Below are positions 20,211 to 31,061 of a DNA stretch of 64,000 nt, piece after piece. The notes beneath the pieces are model-generated. The model was not told the origin of the DNA. It searched no databases and saw only the letters and a program-made list of their open reading frames with translations. Position numbers and translations under genes: made by a program. Position 1 is the first letter of the stretch. Each line of letters begins with the position of its first letter. Origin of the DNA: Cyanobium sp. Morenito 9A2 (lineage in GTDB: Bacteria; Cyanobacteriota; Cyanobacteriia; PCC-6307; Cyanobiaceae); the NCBI RefSeq assembly GCF_024345575.1, contig NZ_JAGQBJ010000004.1, positions 62,001-126,000 of the forward strand, in the 5' to 3' direction.

Positions 20211-21439
20211 TGGAGCTCCCCGGGCTGCCGCCGGGGCTGTTGGAGGCCCTGGTGGCCAGTGCGGCCGGCCGGCGGCTGGCCCTGGTGGGGGGCGCCGTGC
20301 GCGATCTGTTGCTGCATCAGGTCCACAACGACCCCTGGCGCGGTCTGGTGGATCTGGATCTGGTGCTGGAGGGCTCGGCCCCGGAACTGGCGGAGCGGCT
20401 GCGGCTCTGGGCCGGTTCGGAGCGGCTGGGGTTCTGCCACATTCACGGGGCCTATGGCACGGCGGAACTGGAGCTCGATGGGGTGCTGCTGGATCTGGCC
20501 AGCGCCCGCCGGGAGAGCTACCCCGCCCCTGGCGAGAACCCCGTGGTGCGCTTGGCGGCCTTGGCCGATGACCTGGCCCGCCGCGACTTCACGATCAACG
20601 CCATCGCCCTGGAGTTGGCCCCCGCCGCCGGTGGGGTGGTGGCCCTGGCCCTGCTGGATCCCCATGGCGGCCAGGCGGATCTGGCGGCCCGTCGCCTGCG
20701 CCTGCTCCACGGCGGCAGCCTCAGCGATGACCCCACCCGGGTGCTGCGGGCGGCCCGCTACGCCGCCCGGCTTGGGTTCGAGCTGGCGCCAGGCAGCCTG
20801 GAGCAGCTGCGGCGAACCCTGGCCGCCTGGCCCTGGGCCTGGCGGCCGGGAGATCGGCCGGAACTGGCCCCGCCGGCCCTGGGCACCCGTCTACGCATGG
20901 AGCTCGAGCTGCTGCTGGAGCGGGAGGACTGGCGCGCGGCCATGGCGCGGCTTCAGGACTGGGGGGCCCTGCCGTTGGTGGAAGAGGCCCTGCAGAGCGA
21001 CCGCCACTGGCGGCGCCGGTTGCATTGGGCCCAGCGCTTCGGGCTGCCCCTGCTGCCGGCCTGGCTGGCGGCGGCGGCCGATCCGCTGGCGGTGGCCGCC
21101 CGGCTGCAGCTGCCCCACCACGGCCAGAGGCTGCTGCAGCAGTTCGTTCAGCTGCGCCACTGGCTGGCGGAAGAGCCGGGCAGCACCCCCGGCTGGCCCC
21201 CTTCTCGCTGGAGTGAAGCGCTGGAGGAGCGAGGTGGGTCGGCGGAGGCGGTGGCCCTGGCCCTGGCGGTGGGCCTCGGCCCCCGGCGGCCGCTGCTGCG
21301 TTGGTGGCTGCGCTGGCGCCATCTGCCGCCTCCGGTCACCGCCACGGAGCTGATCGCCGGGGGGCTGGCGCCGGGCCCGGCCCTCGGGCAGGCGCTGCGG
21401 GCACGGCGGGCCCAGCGCCTCGATCAGGAACGCCGCTGA
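20210..21439 (+). CDS. cca: tRNA nucleotidyltransferase (CCA-adding, class II)
   Basis: It adds or repairs the CCA end of tRNA. This matters here because the tRNA in this window lacks an encoded CCA. The 409-residue protein has ALVGGAVRDLLL (23-34), the DLDLVLEG metal motif, the flexible-loop RRDFTINAIALEL, and DPTRVLRAARYAARLGFEL, which binds the nucleotide template. These are head and neck signatures of class II CCA/poly(A) polymerases. Some bacteria split the activity into CC- and A-adding enzymes, which sequence reading alone does not separate. Confidence 0.9.
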   Translation: MELPGLPPGLLEALVASAAGRRLALVGGAVRDLLLHQVHNDPWRGLVDLDLVLEGSAPELAERLRLWAGSERLGFCHIHGAYGTAELELDGVLLDLASARRESYPAPGENPVVRLAALADDLARRDFTINAIALELAPAAGGVVALALLDPHGGQADLAARRLRLLHGGSLSDDPTRVLRAARYAARLGFELAPGSLEQLRRTLAAWPWAWRPGDRPELAPPALGTRLRMELELLLEREDWRAAMARLQDWGALPLVEEALQSDRHWRRRLHWAQRFGLPLLPAWLAAAADPLAVAARLQLPHHGQRLLQQFVQLRHWLAEEPGSTPGWPPSRWSEALEERGGSAEAVALALAVGLGPRRPLLRWWLRWRHLPPPVTATELIAGGLAPGPALGQALRARRAQRLDQERR

Positions 21440-21474
21440 GTTCGCTACCTTCCCGGCTCCCGCCCGAGACGGCC

Positions 21475-21795
21475 ATGGCCACCGTGATCAAGTTCAGCTC
21501 CGAGGACTGCGGCACCTGCCATCGCATGGCCCACTACGACGCCAAGGTGGCCGCAGAGCTGGGGCTTGAATTCGTGAGCGTGATGCTCCAGGACACCAAC
21601 ACCTACCGCAAATACCGTCCGGTTCTGCTCAGCCAGTACCCCAGCAAGGACGGGATGGGCTGGCCCACCTACCTGGTGGTGAGCGATCCGGAGGGCAGCT
21701 TCGAAGTCCACGGTAAAGTCAAGGGAGGCCTGCCGAAGGGGGAGTTTCGCGAACGGCTGGCGGCCGCGGCCGGCCTTTCCGCCCCAGGGGCCTGA
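21475..21795 (+). CDS. Small thioredoxin-like protein
   Basis: The 106-residue protein has the active-site motif CGTC at residues 12-15 after VIKFSSEDCGTC, and a cis-proline segment GWPTYLVV near 62-69. It is shorter than a typical thioredoxin and the motif differs from CGPC, so it may act as a reductase for a specific partner. No signal peptide is seen, so it is cytosolic. It stands 35 nt after the CCA enzyme on the same strand. Confidence 0.8.
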   Translation: MATVIKFSSEDCGTCHRMAHYDAKVAAELGLEFVSVMLQDTNTYRKYRPVLLSQYPSKDGMGWPTYLVVSDPEGSFEVHGKVKGGLPKGEFRERLAAAAGLSAPGA

Positions 21796-21822
21796 GGGAC
21801 TCGGCGGCGGGGTCTGCTGCTT

Positions 21823-23997
21823 TCAGCCAGGGCTGACCCGTCCGATCACGGTCGCCTGGGGGAAACCAATCCCGCGCAGGGCTTGCAGCGCTTCGGGGGC
21901 CTGGGCACTGGGCAGGGCCACCAGTAGCGGGCCGCAGGTCTGGGGATCGACCAGCAGGCCTTCCAGGGCCCTTCGGCTGACCCCAGGGCTGAGACCCGTG
22001 ACCTGGATGGGCCCCTCCAGAAGCACCAGGGCACGGGCGTTGGCGGGGGCGAGGCTGCTGGCGAAACCGCGCTCCAGCAGCGGGAGGGCCCCCTCCAGGC
22101 TGGGGATGGCGGCGGCCTCCAGCGCCACGGTCAGCCCTGGCTGCGTCCGGTGGCTGGCCTCCACCATCTCCCCCAGGTGCCCCAGCAAGCCGAAGCCGGT
22201 GATGTCGGTGCAGGCATGCACCTCGAAGCCCGCCAGCAGTTCCACAAGTTCCGCCTGGCTCTGGCCCATCAGGGCCAGCGCCCCATCGATCCATTCCGGC
22301 CTGGCCGCCCCGGCCTGGGCGGCGGCGAAGAGCACACCGCTGCCGATCGCCCGGCTCAGCAGCAGCGCATCCCCCGGCCGCAGGCCCCCCTTGGCCCAGA
22401 GGCGGCCCGGCGGTGTCTTCCCGTTCACGGTCAGCGCCAGGCTCAGCTCCTCGCCCGCCTCCAGTCGCTGCAGGCTGTGGCCGCCGAGGAGCCTGGCCCC
22501 CAGGGGGTCCAGCACTGCACGCACCCCCGCCAGCGTCTGCACCAGCAGCTCCTCCTGCAGGGACTCCCCCAGGCGCGGCAGGGTCACCAGCGCCTGCACC
22601 GATTGCAGCTGGGCGCCGCAGGCCCACAGATCCGAGCAGGCGTGGAGGGTGGTGAGCCGGGCACTGAGCCAGGGGTCGTCCACCAGGGCCGGAAAGCCAT
22701 CGACGCTCTGCAGCAGCCACCCGCCCTCAGCTGTGGCGCCCACCACGGGGGCATCGTTCGGATCCGAGGTGGCTCCCGGATCGAGGCGGGCCAGGGCGTT
22801 GCGCAGGGGGGCGGCGGCCAGCTTGGCGGCGCAACCCCGGCAGGCCATGGCTGCCGCGCTCTCGTCAGGGCTGCCTGTCATCGCCCCCAGGTCCGCGAAG
22901 CCCGCCATGAATCGCCGGTCGATGCGGTTCTTCCAGCGCCAGAGCAAGGGCGAGGGCCCCAGGGCGAAGGGGCCCCAGAAGGCCACGGCCTGGGGCTGGC
23001 CAGCTTCGGCAGCATGGAGCGCCCCGCCATCGCCGAGCAGCTGCAGGGCCCAGGGCTGGGGGTGCCAGCGGCGCAGGGGTCGCCCCGTCCCCTGCGCCGC
23101 CCGGTTGGCTTGAAGCGCCAGGCGGCGCTCCAGATTGGCGGCCAGCACAGGGGCGGCCCGCACCGCCCATACCCCTGAGGGGGGCCGGGGGGCTGCATCC
23201 ATCAGAGCGCAGTCGCCGCTGGCGAAGACATCGGCCTCCCCAGCCACCTGCAGGGTGGCCTCGGTGCGGAGCCGGCCGGAGGCCGGATCGGTGGCCAGCC
23301 CTGAGGCGGCCAGCCAGGCGGGGGCGCGGCTGCCGGTGCAGGCGAGGTTTCCCGTGCCCGTGTCCCCAGCGTTCCGCTCGATGGCGATGCCGGCGCGAGC
23401 CAGCAACCGCTCTCCGCAGGCGTTGGCGGCCTTCGAACCCAGGTGCAATCGTTCACCCCGCAGCACCAGCCGCGGCCGAACCGAGCGCCGCAGGGCCAGG
23501 GCCAGTTCCACCGCCGCGGCGCCGCCCCCGAGGATTCGCCGCTCCGCCGCCTGCCCAAAAGCTCCGGCGTCCAACCCCGCGCACCAGTCCAGAAAAGGTT
23601 CCAGGGGCTTCACCGCCACCGCACCGTCGGCCACGGCTGCCGTTTCGGCGCCCACATCGAGGCTGAGCAGATCCCAGCGCAGGGGCGCCCGACCGGCCAG
23701 CCGCAGCTCCCGCCGCTCCCGATCCAGAGCCACGATCTCCGCCCTCACGAAGCTCACCCCCGCCAGCCGGCAGAGCCGGCGCAGGTCGATGGCGCAGGCG
23801 TCGCGGGGGTAGAGCCCCGCCACCAGGCCCGGCACCATCCCCGAATAGAGCGCCGTGCTGGCGCGGCTCACCAGGGTGATGAGGCAACGCTTTGGCCGGC
23901 GCTGGGGGTGCATCACCCAGCGCTTCAGCACCAGGGCATGGCTGTGGCCGCCGCCCGCCAGCAACAGCTGATGCAGGGCTTCGGGGGCGGGCTTCAC
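21823..23997 (-). CDS. selD: Pyridine nucleotide-disulfide oxidoreductase fused to selenide, water dikinase
   Basis: SelD makes selenophosphate from selenide and ATP. The 724-residue protein has an N-terminal FAD/NADH dehydrogenase-like half (LLLAGGGHSHALVLKRW at 11-27, FASGDCALM near 260) and a C-terminal SelD half from about 385. There CRGCAAK supplies the catalytic Cys and Lys, and DDAPVV-like, GLLGHLGEM and VDPQTCGPLL motifs follow. This fusion is known in cyanobacteria. No selA, selB or Sec tRNA is in the window, so the likely product is selenouridine in tRNA. It overlaps galE as ATGA, an odd operon partner. Confidence 0.9.
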   Translation of the reverse strand: MKPAPEALHQLLLAGGGHSHALVLKRWVMHPQRRPKRCLITLVSRASTALYSGMVPGLVAGLYPRDACAIDLRRLCRLAGVSFVRAEIVALDRERRELRLAGRAPLRWDLLSLDVGAETAAVADGAVAVKPLEPFLDWCAGLDAGAFGQAAERRILGGGAAAVELALALRRSVRPRLVLRGERLHLGSKAANACGERLLARAGIAIERNAGDTGTGNLACTGSRAPAWLAASGLATDPASGRLRTEATLQVAGEADVFASGDCALMDAAPRPPSGVWAVRAAPVLAANLERRLALQANRAAQGTGRPLRRWHPQPWALQLLGDGGALHAAEAGQPQAVAFWGPFALGPSPLLWRWKNRIDRRFMAGFADLGAMTGSPDESAAAMACRGCAAKLAAAPLRNALARLDPGATSDPNDAPVVGATAEGGWLLQSVDGFPALVDDPWLSARLTTLHACSDLWACGAQLQSVQALVTLPRLGESLQEELLVQTLAGVRAVLDPLGARLLGGHSLQRLEAGEELSLALTVNGKTPPGRLWAKGGLRPGDALLLSRAIGSGVLFAAAQAGAARPEWIDGALALMGQSQAELVELLAGFEVHACTDITGFGLLGHLGEMVEASHRTQPGLTVALEAAAIPSLEGALPLLERGFASSLAPANARALVLLEGPIQVTGLSPGVSRRALEGLLVDPQTCGPLLVALPSAQAPEALQALRGIGFPQATVIGRVSPG

Positions 23998-25064
23998 CCG
24001 GAGCTTTGAGAGCCGGGACTGTCGTAACCGTCAGGGTTGGCGCTCTGCCAGGCCCAGCCGTCGCGACAGATCTCCTCGAGGCCGCGGCGGGTGCGCCAGC
24101 CCAGGCGTTCTGCCGCCAGGGAGGGGTCGGCGACGGTGATCGCCGCATCACCGGGACGCCGATCCAGCTGCTCGTAGGGCACCGATCGGCCGCTGGCGGC
24201 CTCGAACGCCCGCACCACTTCGAGCACCGAATGGCCCTGGCCGCTGCCCAGGTTGAGGGAGAGCAGCTGGGGCCCTTCCGCCAGCAGCACGTCCAGGGCC
24301 GCTTTGTGGCCCTCGGCCAGGTCCATCACGTGGATGTAGTCGCGGACGCCGGTGCCATCGACCGTGGGCCAGTCGCGGCCATAAACGGTGAGGCGTTCGT
24401 GCCGGCCCACCGCCACCTGGCTGACGAAGGGGAACAGGTTATTGGGCGTTCCCAGGGGGTCTTCGCCGATCCGGCCGCTGGGGTGGGCCCCCACAGGGTT
24501 GAAGTAGCGCAGGCGGGCGATGCGCCAGCGGGCCAGCTCCGGTGCTTCGCTGGCCACCACGTCCGCCAGCAGCTGCTCTACGGCGGCTTTCGTATGGCCG
24601 TAGGGGTTAATCGGCGCCACGGGGGCCATCTCGTTGATCGGGATCTGTTCCGGGAAGCCGTAGATCGTGCAACTGCTGCTGAACACGAGCGTGTGGCAGC
24701 CGTGCTCGGCCATTACCGCCACCAGGCAGCGGCTGCCGCTGAGGTTCACGTCCCAGTAGCGCAGGGGCTCGGCCACCGATTCCCCCACCGCCTTGAGGCC
24801 CGCGAAATGCACCACCGCCTCGATCGGGGCGGGGGCGGCCGCAAAGGCCCGCTGGAGATCGGCTCTGGAGCGGATGTCGCCCTCGATCCAGCGCAGCCGG
24901 CCCGCCGCCTCTGATCCCACCAGCTCCATCACCCGCCGCAGCGCCTCCGGCGAGCTGTTGTCGAAGTTGTCGAGCACCACCAGGTTGTGGCCGGCCTCCA
25001 GCAGCACCACGGCCGTGTGGCTGCCGATGAAACCGGCGCCGCCGGTGATCAGTAGCTGGGTCAT
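23994..25064 (-). CDS. galE: UDP-glucose 4-epimerase
   Basis: It interconverts UDP-glucose and UDP-galactose for glycan synthesis. The 356-residue SDR protein has the NAD loop GGAGFIGS (8-15), Ser129-131 before CTIYG, and the catalytic Tyr155-x3-Lys159 in [22 protein letters not shown] and the C-terminal [16 protein letters not shown] are GalE-specific. The tail after residue 340 is Ser/Gly-rich. It is transcribed divergently from hisS with a 33-bp gap between the start codons. Confidence 0.93.
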   Translation of the reverse strand: MTQLLITGGAGFIGSHTAVVLLEAGHNLVVLDNFDNSSPEALRRVMELVGSEAAGRLRWIEGDIRSRADLQRAFAAAPAPIEAVVHFAGLKAVGESVAEPLRYWDVNLSGSRCLVAVMAEHGCHTLVFSSSCTIYGFPEQIPINEMAPVAPINPYGHTKAAVEQLLADVVASEAPELARWRIARLRYFNPVGAHPSGRIGEDPLGTPNNLFPFVSQVAVGRHERLTVYGRDWPTVDGTGVRDYIHVMDLAEGHKAALDVLLAEGPQLLSLNLGSGQGHSVLEVVRAFEAASGRSVPYEQLDRRPGDAAITVADPSLAAERLGWRTRRGLEEICRDGWAWQSANPDGYDSPGSQSSG

Positions 25065-25097
25065 CGTCTGAGGTTAGAACTGGGGCCATCGCCCAAG

Positions 25098-26399
25098 ATG
25101 GCCCCAGTTCAGGCCCCGGGTGTGGAGAAACTGCAGAGCCTGCGGGGCATGGTGGACCTGCTGCCCGCTTCCACGCCCCTGTGGCAGGGAGTGGAGGCCA
25201 GCGCCCGGGAGCACTTCCGCCGCGCCGGCCTCGCCGAGATCCGCACGCCCGTGATGGAGGTCACCGAGCTGTTCGCCCGCGGCATCGGCGAGGCCACCGA
25301 TGTGGTTGGCAAGGAGATGTATACCTTCCTGGACCGGGGCGAGCGCCGCTGCACCCTGCGGCCGGAGGGCACCGCTTCGGTGGTGCGCGCCGCCCTCCAG
25401 CACGGTCTGCTGAGCCAGGGCCCCCAGCGGCTCTGGTACGGCGGGCCGATGTTCCGCTACGAGCGGCCCCAGGCGGGGCGCCAGCGTCAGTTCCACCAGA
25501 TCGGCGTGGAATTTCTGGGCTTCGCAGACCCCCGCAGCGACGCCGAGGTGATCGCCCTGGCCTGGGATCTGCTGGCGGACCTGGGCGTGCGGGGCCTGGC
25601 GCTGGAACTCAACTCGCTGGGCAGCGCTGAGGATCGCGCGCGCTACCGCCAGGAGCTGGTGACCTTCCTTGAGGCCCGCCGCGATCAGCTCGACCCTGAC
25701 TCCCAGGCCCGCCTGGCCACCAATCCCCTGCGCATCCTCGATTCCAAGGACGCCGGCACCCAGGCGCTGCTGGCGGGGGCCCCCACCCTCGCCGCTGCGT
25801 TGGGCGCAGAGAGCCGCGAGCGCTTCCAGCTGGTGCAGGAGTCGTTGACGGCCCTGGGGCTTCCTTTCCAGCTCAATCCCCGCCTCGTGCGCGGCCTCGA
25901 TTACTACAGCCACACCGCTTTTGAAATCACCAGTGATCAGCTCGGCGCCCAGGCCACGGTCTGCGGTGGCGGCCGCTACGACAGCCTGGTCGAGCAGCTG
26001 GGCGGAGCACCCACGGCGGCGATCGGCTGGGCGTTGGGGATGGAGCGGTTGCTGGTGCTGCTTGCCCAGGGGGATCCAGCGGCCTTGCCGACGGCCCCGG
26101 CCCCCGATCTCTATGTGGTCAGTCGGGGGGAGCGGGCCGAACCCTTGGCCCTGGTGCTGGCACGCGGGTTGCGCCAGCGGGGCCTGTCGGTGGAGCTGGA
26201 TCTGAGCGCCTCCGCCTTCACCAAGCAGTTCAAGCGCGCCGACCGCAGCGGCGCCCGCTGGGTGGCAGTGATCGGCGAGGGGGAGGCGGAATCGGGCGTG
26301 GTGTTGCTCAGACCGCTGCGGGAGGGCACGGGTGATCCGGCCCGGGAGCTGCGTCTAGCCGTGAAAGACCTGGATGGCCTGCGGTTGCGGTTGGGCTGA
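25098..26399 (+). CDS. hisS: Histidyl-tRNA synthetase
   Basis: It is a class II synthetase charging tRNA-His. The 433 residues start at [12 protein letters not shown], the normal entry. Motif 1 lies around residue 48 ([12 protein letters not shown]). [13 protein letters not shown] and motif 2 [20 protein letters not shown] bind ATP and t[16 protein letters not shown] is the histidine-A signature, and motif 3 is [10 protein letters not shown]. The C-terminal anticodon domain is complete. Length is typical. Confidence 0.95.
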   Translation: MAPVQAPGVEKLQSLRGMVDLLPASTPLWQGVEASAREHFRRAGLAEIRTPVMEVTELFARGIGEATDVVGKEMYTFLDRGERRCTLRPEGTASVVRAALQHGLLSQGPQRLWYGGPMFRYERPQAGRQRQFHQIGVEFLGFADPRSDAEVIALAWDLLADLGVRGLALELNSLGSAEDRARYRQELVTFLEARRDQLDPDSQARLATNPLRILDSKDAGTQALLAGAPTLAAALGAESRERFQLVQESLTALGLPFQLNPRLVRGLDYYSHTAFEITSDQLGAQATVCGGGRYDSLVEQLGGAPTAAIGWALGMERLLVLLAQGDPAALPTAPAPDLYVVSRGERAEPLALVLARGLRQRGLSVELDLSASAFTKQFKRADRSGARWVAVIGEGEAESGVVLLRPLREGTGDPARELRLAVKDLDGLRLRLG

Positions 26400-26426
26400 G
26401 ACGTTGCTGGTCTGTTGTCTTGGTGC

Positions 26427-27791
26427 TCAGTTCCTCTGCGGCAGGTCACGGGGCACAGCCCCCTGTCCCAGGGCCACCAGCCGCAGGGTCTTGATCAGGA
26501 TCAGCACGTCCAGCATCAGGTTGGCGTTGCGCAGGTAGTAGAGGTCGTAGCTGAGCTTCATGCGGCTGTCTTCGATGCTGGCGCCGTAGGGGTAGCAGAC
26601 CTGCGCCCAGCCGCTTAATCCAGGCCGGACCCAGTGGCGCACCCGGTAATGGGGAATCGCCTCTTCCAGTTCCCCTTCCAGCTCCGGGCGCTCCGGGCGA
26701 GGGCCGATCAGGCTCATGTCGCCCTTAAGCACACTCACCAACTGGGGCAGTTCATCGAGGCGGAGCTTGCGCAGCCAGGCGCCGATCCGGGTGATCCGGG
26801 GGTCATTCCGCTGGGCCCATTGGGCCCCCTGGGTTTCCGCCCGCACCTCCATGCTGCGCAGTTTCCAGATCTCAAGGGGCTCCCCGTACATCCCTGTGCG
26901 CCGTTGGCTGTAGAGCACCCTGCCGCCGTCGCTGATCTTGATGGCCACGGCCGCCAGGGTCAGCAGCGGTGCGCTGAGCACCAGCAGCAACGAGGCAACC
27001 GCCAGATCCCCGAGCCGCTTCAGGCGCCAGCCCCAGCGGCCCGGTTGCAGTTCGAACCCTTCCGCCTGCACGAGCCAGCGGCTGGAGAACAACTCAGGGG
27101 GTACGCGCTGGAGGTGCTGCTCTGCCCAGACCACCAGGCTGCACACCGTGGTTCCCTTGCCCCGGATGGCCAGCAGCTCCTGGAGCAGGCCGTCGTCGAG
27201 CGGAGCCGCCTCACTCACGGCGATGCCATCGAGCCCGGCCTCGATCCGTTGGTGCTGCAGGTGAAGCGATGCTCCGTCGCAATAAAAAAGTTCCAGCCCC
27301 TGGGCCTCCAGGTCATGGAGCAGTTCCTGCTGCAGGATCCTGATTTCATCGCCGTCTCCCACCAGCAGCCATTGGTGCCTGCGCCGTTGCCTGCGGCTCG
27401 CCCACAGCTGGGCGAGCGCTGACACACCTGTGGTGGCCGCCAGCAACGGCAAGATGAAGCTGCGGAAGGTGCGCGGATCGTCGATCTTCAGGCCCCAGCT
27501 CAAGATCACCACCACGCTGGCCAGCACCAGCAGCGCCACCAGAACGGTGGCCATCAGACGCCAACGCTGGGAATCCCGTTGACCTTGCTCCGGTTTGGAG
27601 TAGCGCCCCAGAAGGTAGGAGGCCCCTACCCAAAGCATCACGAGCGCCCATACCGAGGGAGTGAACCCTGCCCAGCGGCCAAAACGGTGCCAGAAGAGCA
27701 GGTTGTAGAACCCCAGCAGCAGAGCGGCATCGAGAAGGGTGAGCCCCAGCAGCAGCCAGCGCTGCCTCAGCCAGGGGGTCCTCCACCACAT
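26427..27791 (-). CDS. Polyprenyl glycosylphosphotransferase (WbaP/WcaJ-like)
   Basis: It transfers a sugar-1-phosphate onto undecaprenyl phosphate, starting repeat-unit synthesis. The 454-residue protein has four N-terminal membrane helices, a cytosolic CoA-binding-like middle domain, a fifth hydrophobic hairpin ([19 protein letters not shown]) and a C-terminal catalytic domain. The catalytic domain has [50 protein letters not shown] and [11 protein letters not shown]. These are family signatures. It diverges from gmd, so initiating enzyme and GDP-fucose supply may share a control region. Confidence 0.92.
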   Translation of the reverse strand: MWWRTPWLRQRWLLLGLTLLDAALLLGFYNLLFWHRFGRWAGFTPSVWALVMLWVGASYLLGRYSKPEQGQRDSQRWRLMATVLVALLVLASVVVILSWGLKIDDPRTFRSFILPLLAATTGVSALAQLWASRRQRRRHQWLLVGDGDEIRILQQELLHDLEAQGLELFYCDGASLHLQHQRIEAGLDGIAVSEAAPLDDGLLQELLAIRGKGTTVCSLVVWAEQHLQRVPPELFSSRWLVQAEGFELQPGRWGWRLKRLGDLAVASLLLVLSAPLLTLAAVAIKISDGGRVLYSQRRTGMYGEPLEIWKLRSMEVRAETQGAQWAQRNDPRITRIGAWLRKLRLDELPQLVSVLKGDMSLIGPRPERPELEGELEEAIPHYRVRHWVRPGLSGWAQVCYPYGASIEDSRMKLSYDLYYLRNANLMLDVLILIKTLRLVALGQGAVPRDLPQRN

Positions 27792-27889
27792 GCCGGTCGC
27801 CCTGTCTAGGAGAGCGACTCTATGGGTCGGCCTGCGTGGCTGGGATACTGGGCGCCTTGGAGACCGGCATCCGCAGTCCTGGCGATTTC

Positions 27890-29065
27890 ATGCAGAGTAC
27901 GAACCGTTCGAAGACCGCCCTGATCACGGGCATCACGGGTCAAGACGGCTCCTATTTGGCTGAGTTGCTGCTGGAGAAGGGCTACCAGGTGCATGGCATC
28001 AAGCGCCGCGCCAGCAGCTTCAACACCGATCGCATCGATCACCTCTACCAAGATCCCCACGAGCTCGACAGCAGCGGCACCTCCCCCCGGCTCACGCTCC
28101 ACTACGGCGATCTCACCGATTCCACCAACCTGATCCGGATCATCCAGCAGGTGCAGCCCGATGAGATCTACAACCTCGGCGCCCAGAGCCATGTGGCGGT
28201 GAGCTTCGAGAGCCCCGAATACACCGCCAATTCCGATGCCCTCGGCACCTTGCGCATCCTTGAGGCGGTGCGGATCCTCGATCTCACCGCCCAAACCCGC
28301 ATCTACCAGGCCTCCACCAGCGAGTTGTACGGGCTGGTGCAGGAGATCCCCCAGAGGGAGAGCACGCCGTTTTATCCGCGTAGCCCCTACGGCGTTGCCA
28401 AGCTCTACGCCTACTGGATCACGGTCAATTACCGCGAGGCCTACGGGATGTATGCCTGCAACGGGATTTTGTTCAACCATGAGAGCCCCCGGCGCGGTGA
28501 GACCTTCGTGACCCGCAAGATCACGCGCGGTCTGGCGCGGATCGATGCGGGCCTCGACGAATGTCTGTTCATGGGCAATCTCGATTCCCTGCGGGACTGG
28601 GGCCACGCCCGCGATTACGTCGAGATGCAGTGGCGGATGCTGCAGCAGCAGGGCCCACCGGAAGACTTCGTGATCGCCACCGGCCGCCAGGAAACCGTGC
28701 GGCGCTTCATTGAGCTGAGCGCCGATCAGCTGGGCTGGGGTGGCATCGTCTGGAGCGGGGAGGGCATCGAGGAGATCGGCACGCGCGCGGGCACCGGCGA
28801 AGTGGTGGTGCGCATCGATCCGCGCTACTTCCGCCCGGCGGAGGTGGAAACGCTGCTGGGAGACCCTGGCAAAGCCCACGAGAAATTGGGCTGGACTCCC
28901 ACCACCACGCTCGAGGAGCTGGTGGTGGAAATGGTGCGCCATGACGTCGAGGAGGCCAAAAAGGAGGCTTACCTGCGCCTCAAGGGTTTCAACGTGGTGG
29001 GGTCGATGGAGAATCCCCCCAGCAGTGCTTCGGTGATCGTTTCTACCGGCACAGGCGATCCATGA
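27890..29065 (+). CDS. gmd: GDP-mannose 4,6-dehydratase
   Basis: It converts GDP-mannose to GDP-4-keto-6-deoxymannose, the first step to GDP-L-fucose. The 391-residue SDR protein has [12 protein letters not shown] (14-25), STSELYG (142-148) with the catalytic Thr and Glu, Tyr167-x3-Lys171 in SPYGVAK, and [20 protein letters not shown] 27890 was chosen because it precedes the NAD loop normally. The 18 extra codons upstream lack family likeness. The stop overlaps the next ATG as ATGA. Confidence 0.95.
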   Translation: MQSTNRSKTALITGITGQDGSYLAELLLEKGYQVHGIKRRASSFNTDRIDHLYQDPHELDSSGTSPRLTLHYGDLTDSTNLIRIIQQVQPDEIYNLGAQSHVAVSFESPEYTANSDALGTLRILEAVRILDLTAQTRIYQASTSELYGLVQEIPQRESTPFYPRSPYGVAKLYAYWITVNYREAYGMYACNGILFNHESPRRGETFVTRKITRGLARIDAGLDECLFMGNLDSLRDWGHARDYVEMQWRMLQQQGPPEDFVIATGRQETVRRFIELSADQLGWGGIVWSGEGIEEIGTRAGTGEVVVRIDPRYFRPAEVETLLGDPGKAHEKLGWTPTTTLEELVVEMVRHDVEEAKKEAYLRLKGFNVVGSMENPPSSASVIVSTGTGDP

Positions 29066-30081
29066 GTACGACCGCTGCTCCCCACTCACCGCTGATCAGC
29101 CCTGCTGACGGGATCTTTGTGGCCGGTCACCGGGGCATGGCCGGCGGTGCGATCGTGCGCGCCCTGGGCGCGGCCGGCTACGGCCAGCTGCTCACGGCGT
29201 CCCGCAGCGAACTGGATCTGGAGGATGGACCGGCCGTGCGCGCCTGGTTCGAGGCCCGGCGCCCCGATGTGGTGGTGCTGGCGGCCGCCAGGGTGGGTGG
29301 CATCCACTCCAACGACACCTACCCCGCCGATTTTCTGCTCGACAACCTCAAGATCCAGACCCATGTGATCGAGAGTGCCTGGCGCACGGGCACCCGGCGC
29401 CTGCTTTTTCTGGGCAGCAGTTGCATCTATCCCAAGTTCGCTGAGCAGCCGATCCCAGAGACGGCTCTGCTCACCGGCACCCTTGAGCCCACCAACGAGT
29501 GGTACGCGATCGCCAAGATCGCCGGCATCAAGCTATGCGCGGCCCTGCGCAAGCAGCACGGCTTCGATGCGATCAGCCTGATGCCCACGAATCTCTACGG
29601 GCCGGGAGACAACTACCACCCGCTCAACTCCCACGTGTTGCCGGCCCTGATCCGCCGCTTCCACGAGGCTGCCGAGGCCAAGGCCCCAGCGGTCAGCTGC
29701 TGGGGAACCGGTGCACCGCTGAGGGAGTTCCTGCACGTGGATGATCTGGGCGCGGCCTGTGTGTTCGCCCTCGAGCATTGGGATCCTGCCGCTCCTGGCG
29801 CCCCACGGGATGATCAGGCTCAGCCGCTCACCCACCTCAATGTGGGCACAGGTGTGGACCTCACCATCAAGGAGCTTGCCGAGGCCGTCGCGGTGGCCAC
29901 GGGCTTCACCGGTGAGATTCTCTGGGATGCCAGCAAGCCCGATGGCACCCCCAAAAAGCAACTCGATGTGAGTCGCCTGGCGGCCCTGGGCTGGCGGGCC
30001 AGAATCCCCTTGGCCGAGGGCCTGGCCAGCACGGTGACCCTGTTCCGCGACCAGCTTCAGCAGCAGCTGGTGCGGCTCTGA
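29062..30081 (+). CDS. fcl: GDP-L-fucose synthase
   Basis: This epimerase-reductase finishes GDP-L-fucose. The 339-residue SDR protein has the NADP loop [15 protein letters not shown] (21-35), [15 protein letters not shown] near 118, and [12 protein letters not shown] near 147, with catalytic Tyr and Lys. [11 protein letters not shown] and the [11 protein letters not shown] segment are characteristic. It is coupled to gmd by ATGA. A 29-nt gap separates it from the decarboxylase that follows. Confidence 0.95.
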   Translation: MSTTAAPHSPLISPADGIFVAGHRGMAGGAIVRALGAAGYGQLLTASRSELDLEDGPAVRAWFEARRPDVVVLAAARVGGIHSNDTYPADFLLDNLKIQTHVIESAWRTGTRRLLFLGSSCIYPKFAEQPIPETALLTGTLEPTNEWYAIAKIAGIKLCAALRKQHGFDAISLMPTNLYGPGDNYHPLNSHVLPALIRRFHEAAEAKAPAVSCWGTGAPLREFLHVDDLGAACVFALEHWDPAAPGAPRDDQAQPLTHLNVGTGVDLTIKELAEAVAVATGFTGEILWDASKPDGTPKKQLDVSRLAALGWRARIPLAEGLASTVTLFRDQLQQQLVRL

Positions 30082-30110
30082 TCGTTTCTGTTCCCCGTCC
30101 CTCCTGCTTG

Positions 30111-31061
30111 ATGCCCGCTTCGCCCACCCGCAACCTTGTCACCGGCGGCGCCGGTTTCGTGGGGTCCCACCTGGTGGACCGGCTGATGGAGGCCGGCGAG
30201 GAGGTGCTTTGCCTCGACAACTACTTCACAGGGCGCAAGGAGAACATCGCCCGCTGGATCGGCCATCCCCGCTTCGAACTGATTCGCCACGACGTCACCG
30301 AACCGATCCGGCTTGAGGTCGATCACATCTGGCATCTGGCTTGCCCCGCCTCTCCCATCCATTACCAGCACAACCCGATCAAGACCGCCAAGACCAGCTT
30401 TCTGGGAACCGCGAACATGCTCGGCCTGGCCCGCCGCGTCGGTGCCCGCCTGCTGCTCGCCTCCACCAGTGAGGTCTACGGCGACCCTGAGGTGCACCCC
30501 CAGCCCGAGAGCTATCGCGGCAGCGTCAACACCCACGGCATTCGCGCTTGCTACGACGAAGGCAAGCGCGTCGCCGAAACCCTCTGCTTCGACTATCAGC
30601 GGGTCCATGGAGTGGAGATCCGCGTCGCCCGCATCTTCAACACCTATGGGCCGCGCATGCTCCCCGACGACGGCCGCGTGGTAAGCAATTTCATCGTCCA
30701 GGCCCTGCGGGGTGAACCGCTCACGCTCTACGGCGAGGGAGCCCAGACCCGTTCGTTCTGCTACGTCGACGATCTGGTGGAGGGTCTGGTCCGGCTGATG
30801 AACGGCGCCCATCCCGGGCCGATCAACATCGGCAACCCTGGGGAGTTCACCATCCGCCAACTGGCGGAGCTGGTGCGCGCCGCCATCAACCCCTCCCTGC
30901 CGTTCACCACCCAGCCCTTGCCCCAGGACGACCCGCTCCAGCGCCAGCCCGTGATCGACCTGGCCCGCACAGAGCTCGGCTGGGAACCCACCATTCCCCT
31001 GCAGCAGGGTCTTGAGAGCACCATCGCTGACTTCCGCGCCCGCCTGGAGGTGGCCCCTTGA
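30111..31061 (+). CDS. UDP-glucuronate decarboxylase (UDP-xylose synthase)
   Basis: It makes UDP-xylose from UDP-glucuronate. The 316-residue SDR protein has [10 protein letters not shown] (12-21), [12 protein letters not shown], the substrate segment [20 protein letters not shown] and [16 protein letters not shown]. The catalytic Tyr and Lys are in RACYDEGKR near 147-152. [19 protein letters not shown] follows. This combination is the UXS signature rather than that of dTDP-glucose dehydratase. The ATG at 30111 is the real start; the TTG before it is not needed. The stop TGA shares bases with the TTG start of the next gene. Confidence 0.92.
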   Translation: MPASPTRNLVTGGAGFVGSHLVDRLMEAGEEVLCLDNYFTGRKENIARWIGHPRFELIRHDVTEPIRLEVDHIWHLACPASPIHYQHNPIKTAKTSFLGTANMLGLARRVGARLLLASTSEVYGDPEVHPQPESYRGSVNTHGIRACYDEGKRVAETLCFDYQRVHGVEIRVARIFNTYGPRMLPDDGRVVSNFIVQALRGEPLTLYGEGAQTRSFCYVDDLVEGLVRLMNGAHPGPINIGNPGEFTIRQLAELVRAAINPSLPFTTQPLPQDDPLQRQPVIDLARTELGWEPTIPLQQGLESTIADFRARLEVAP

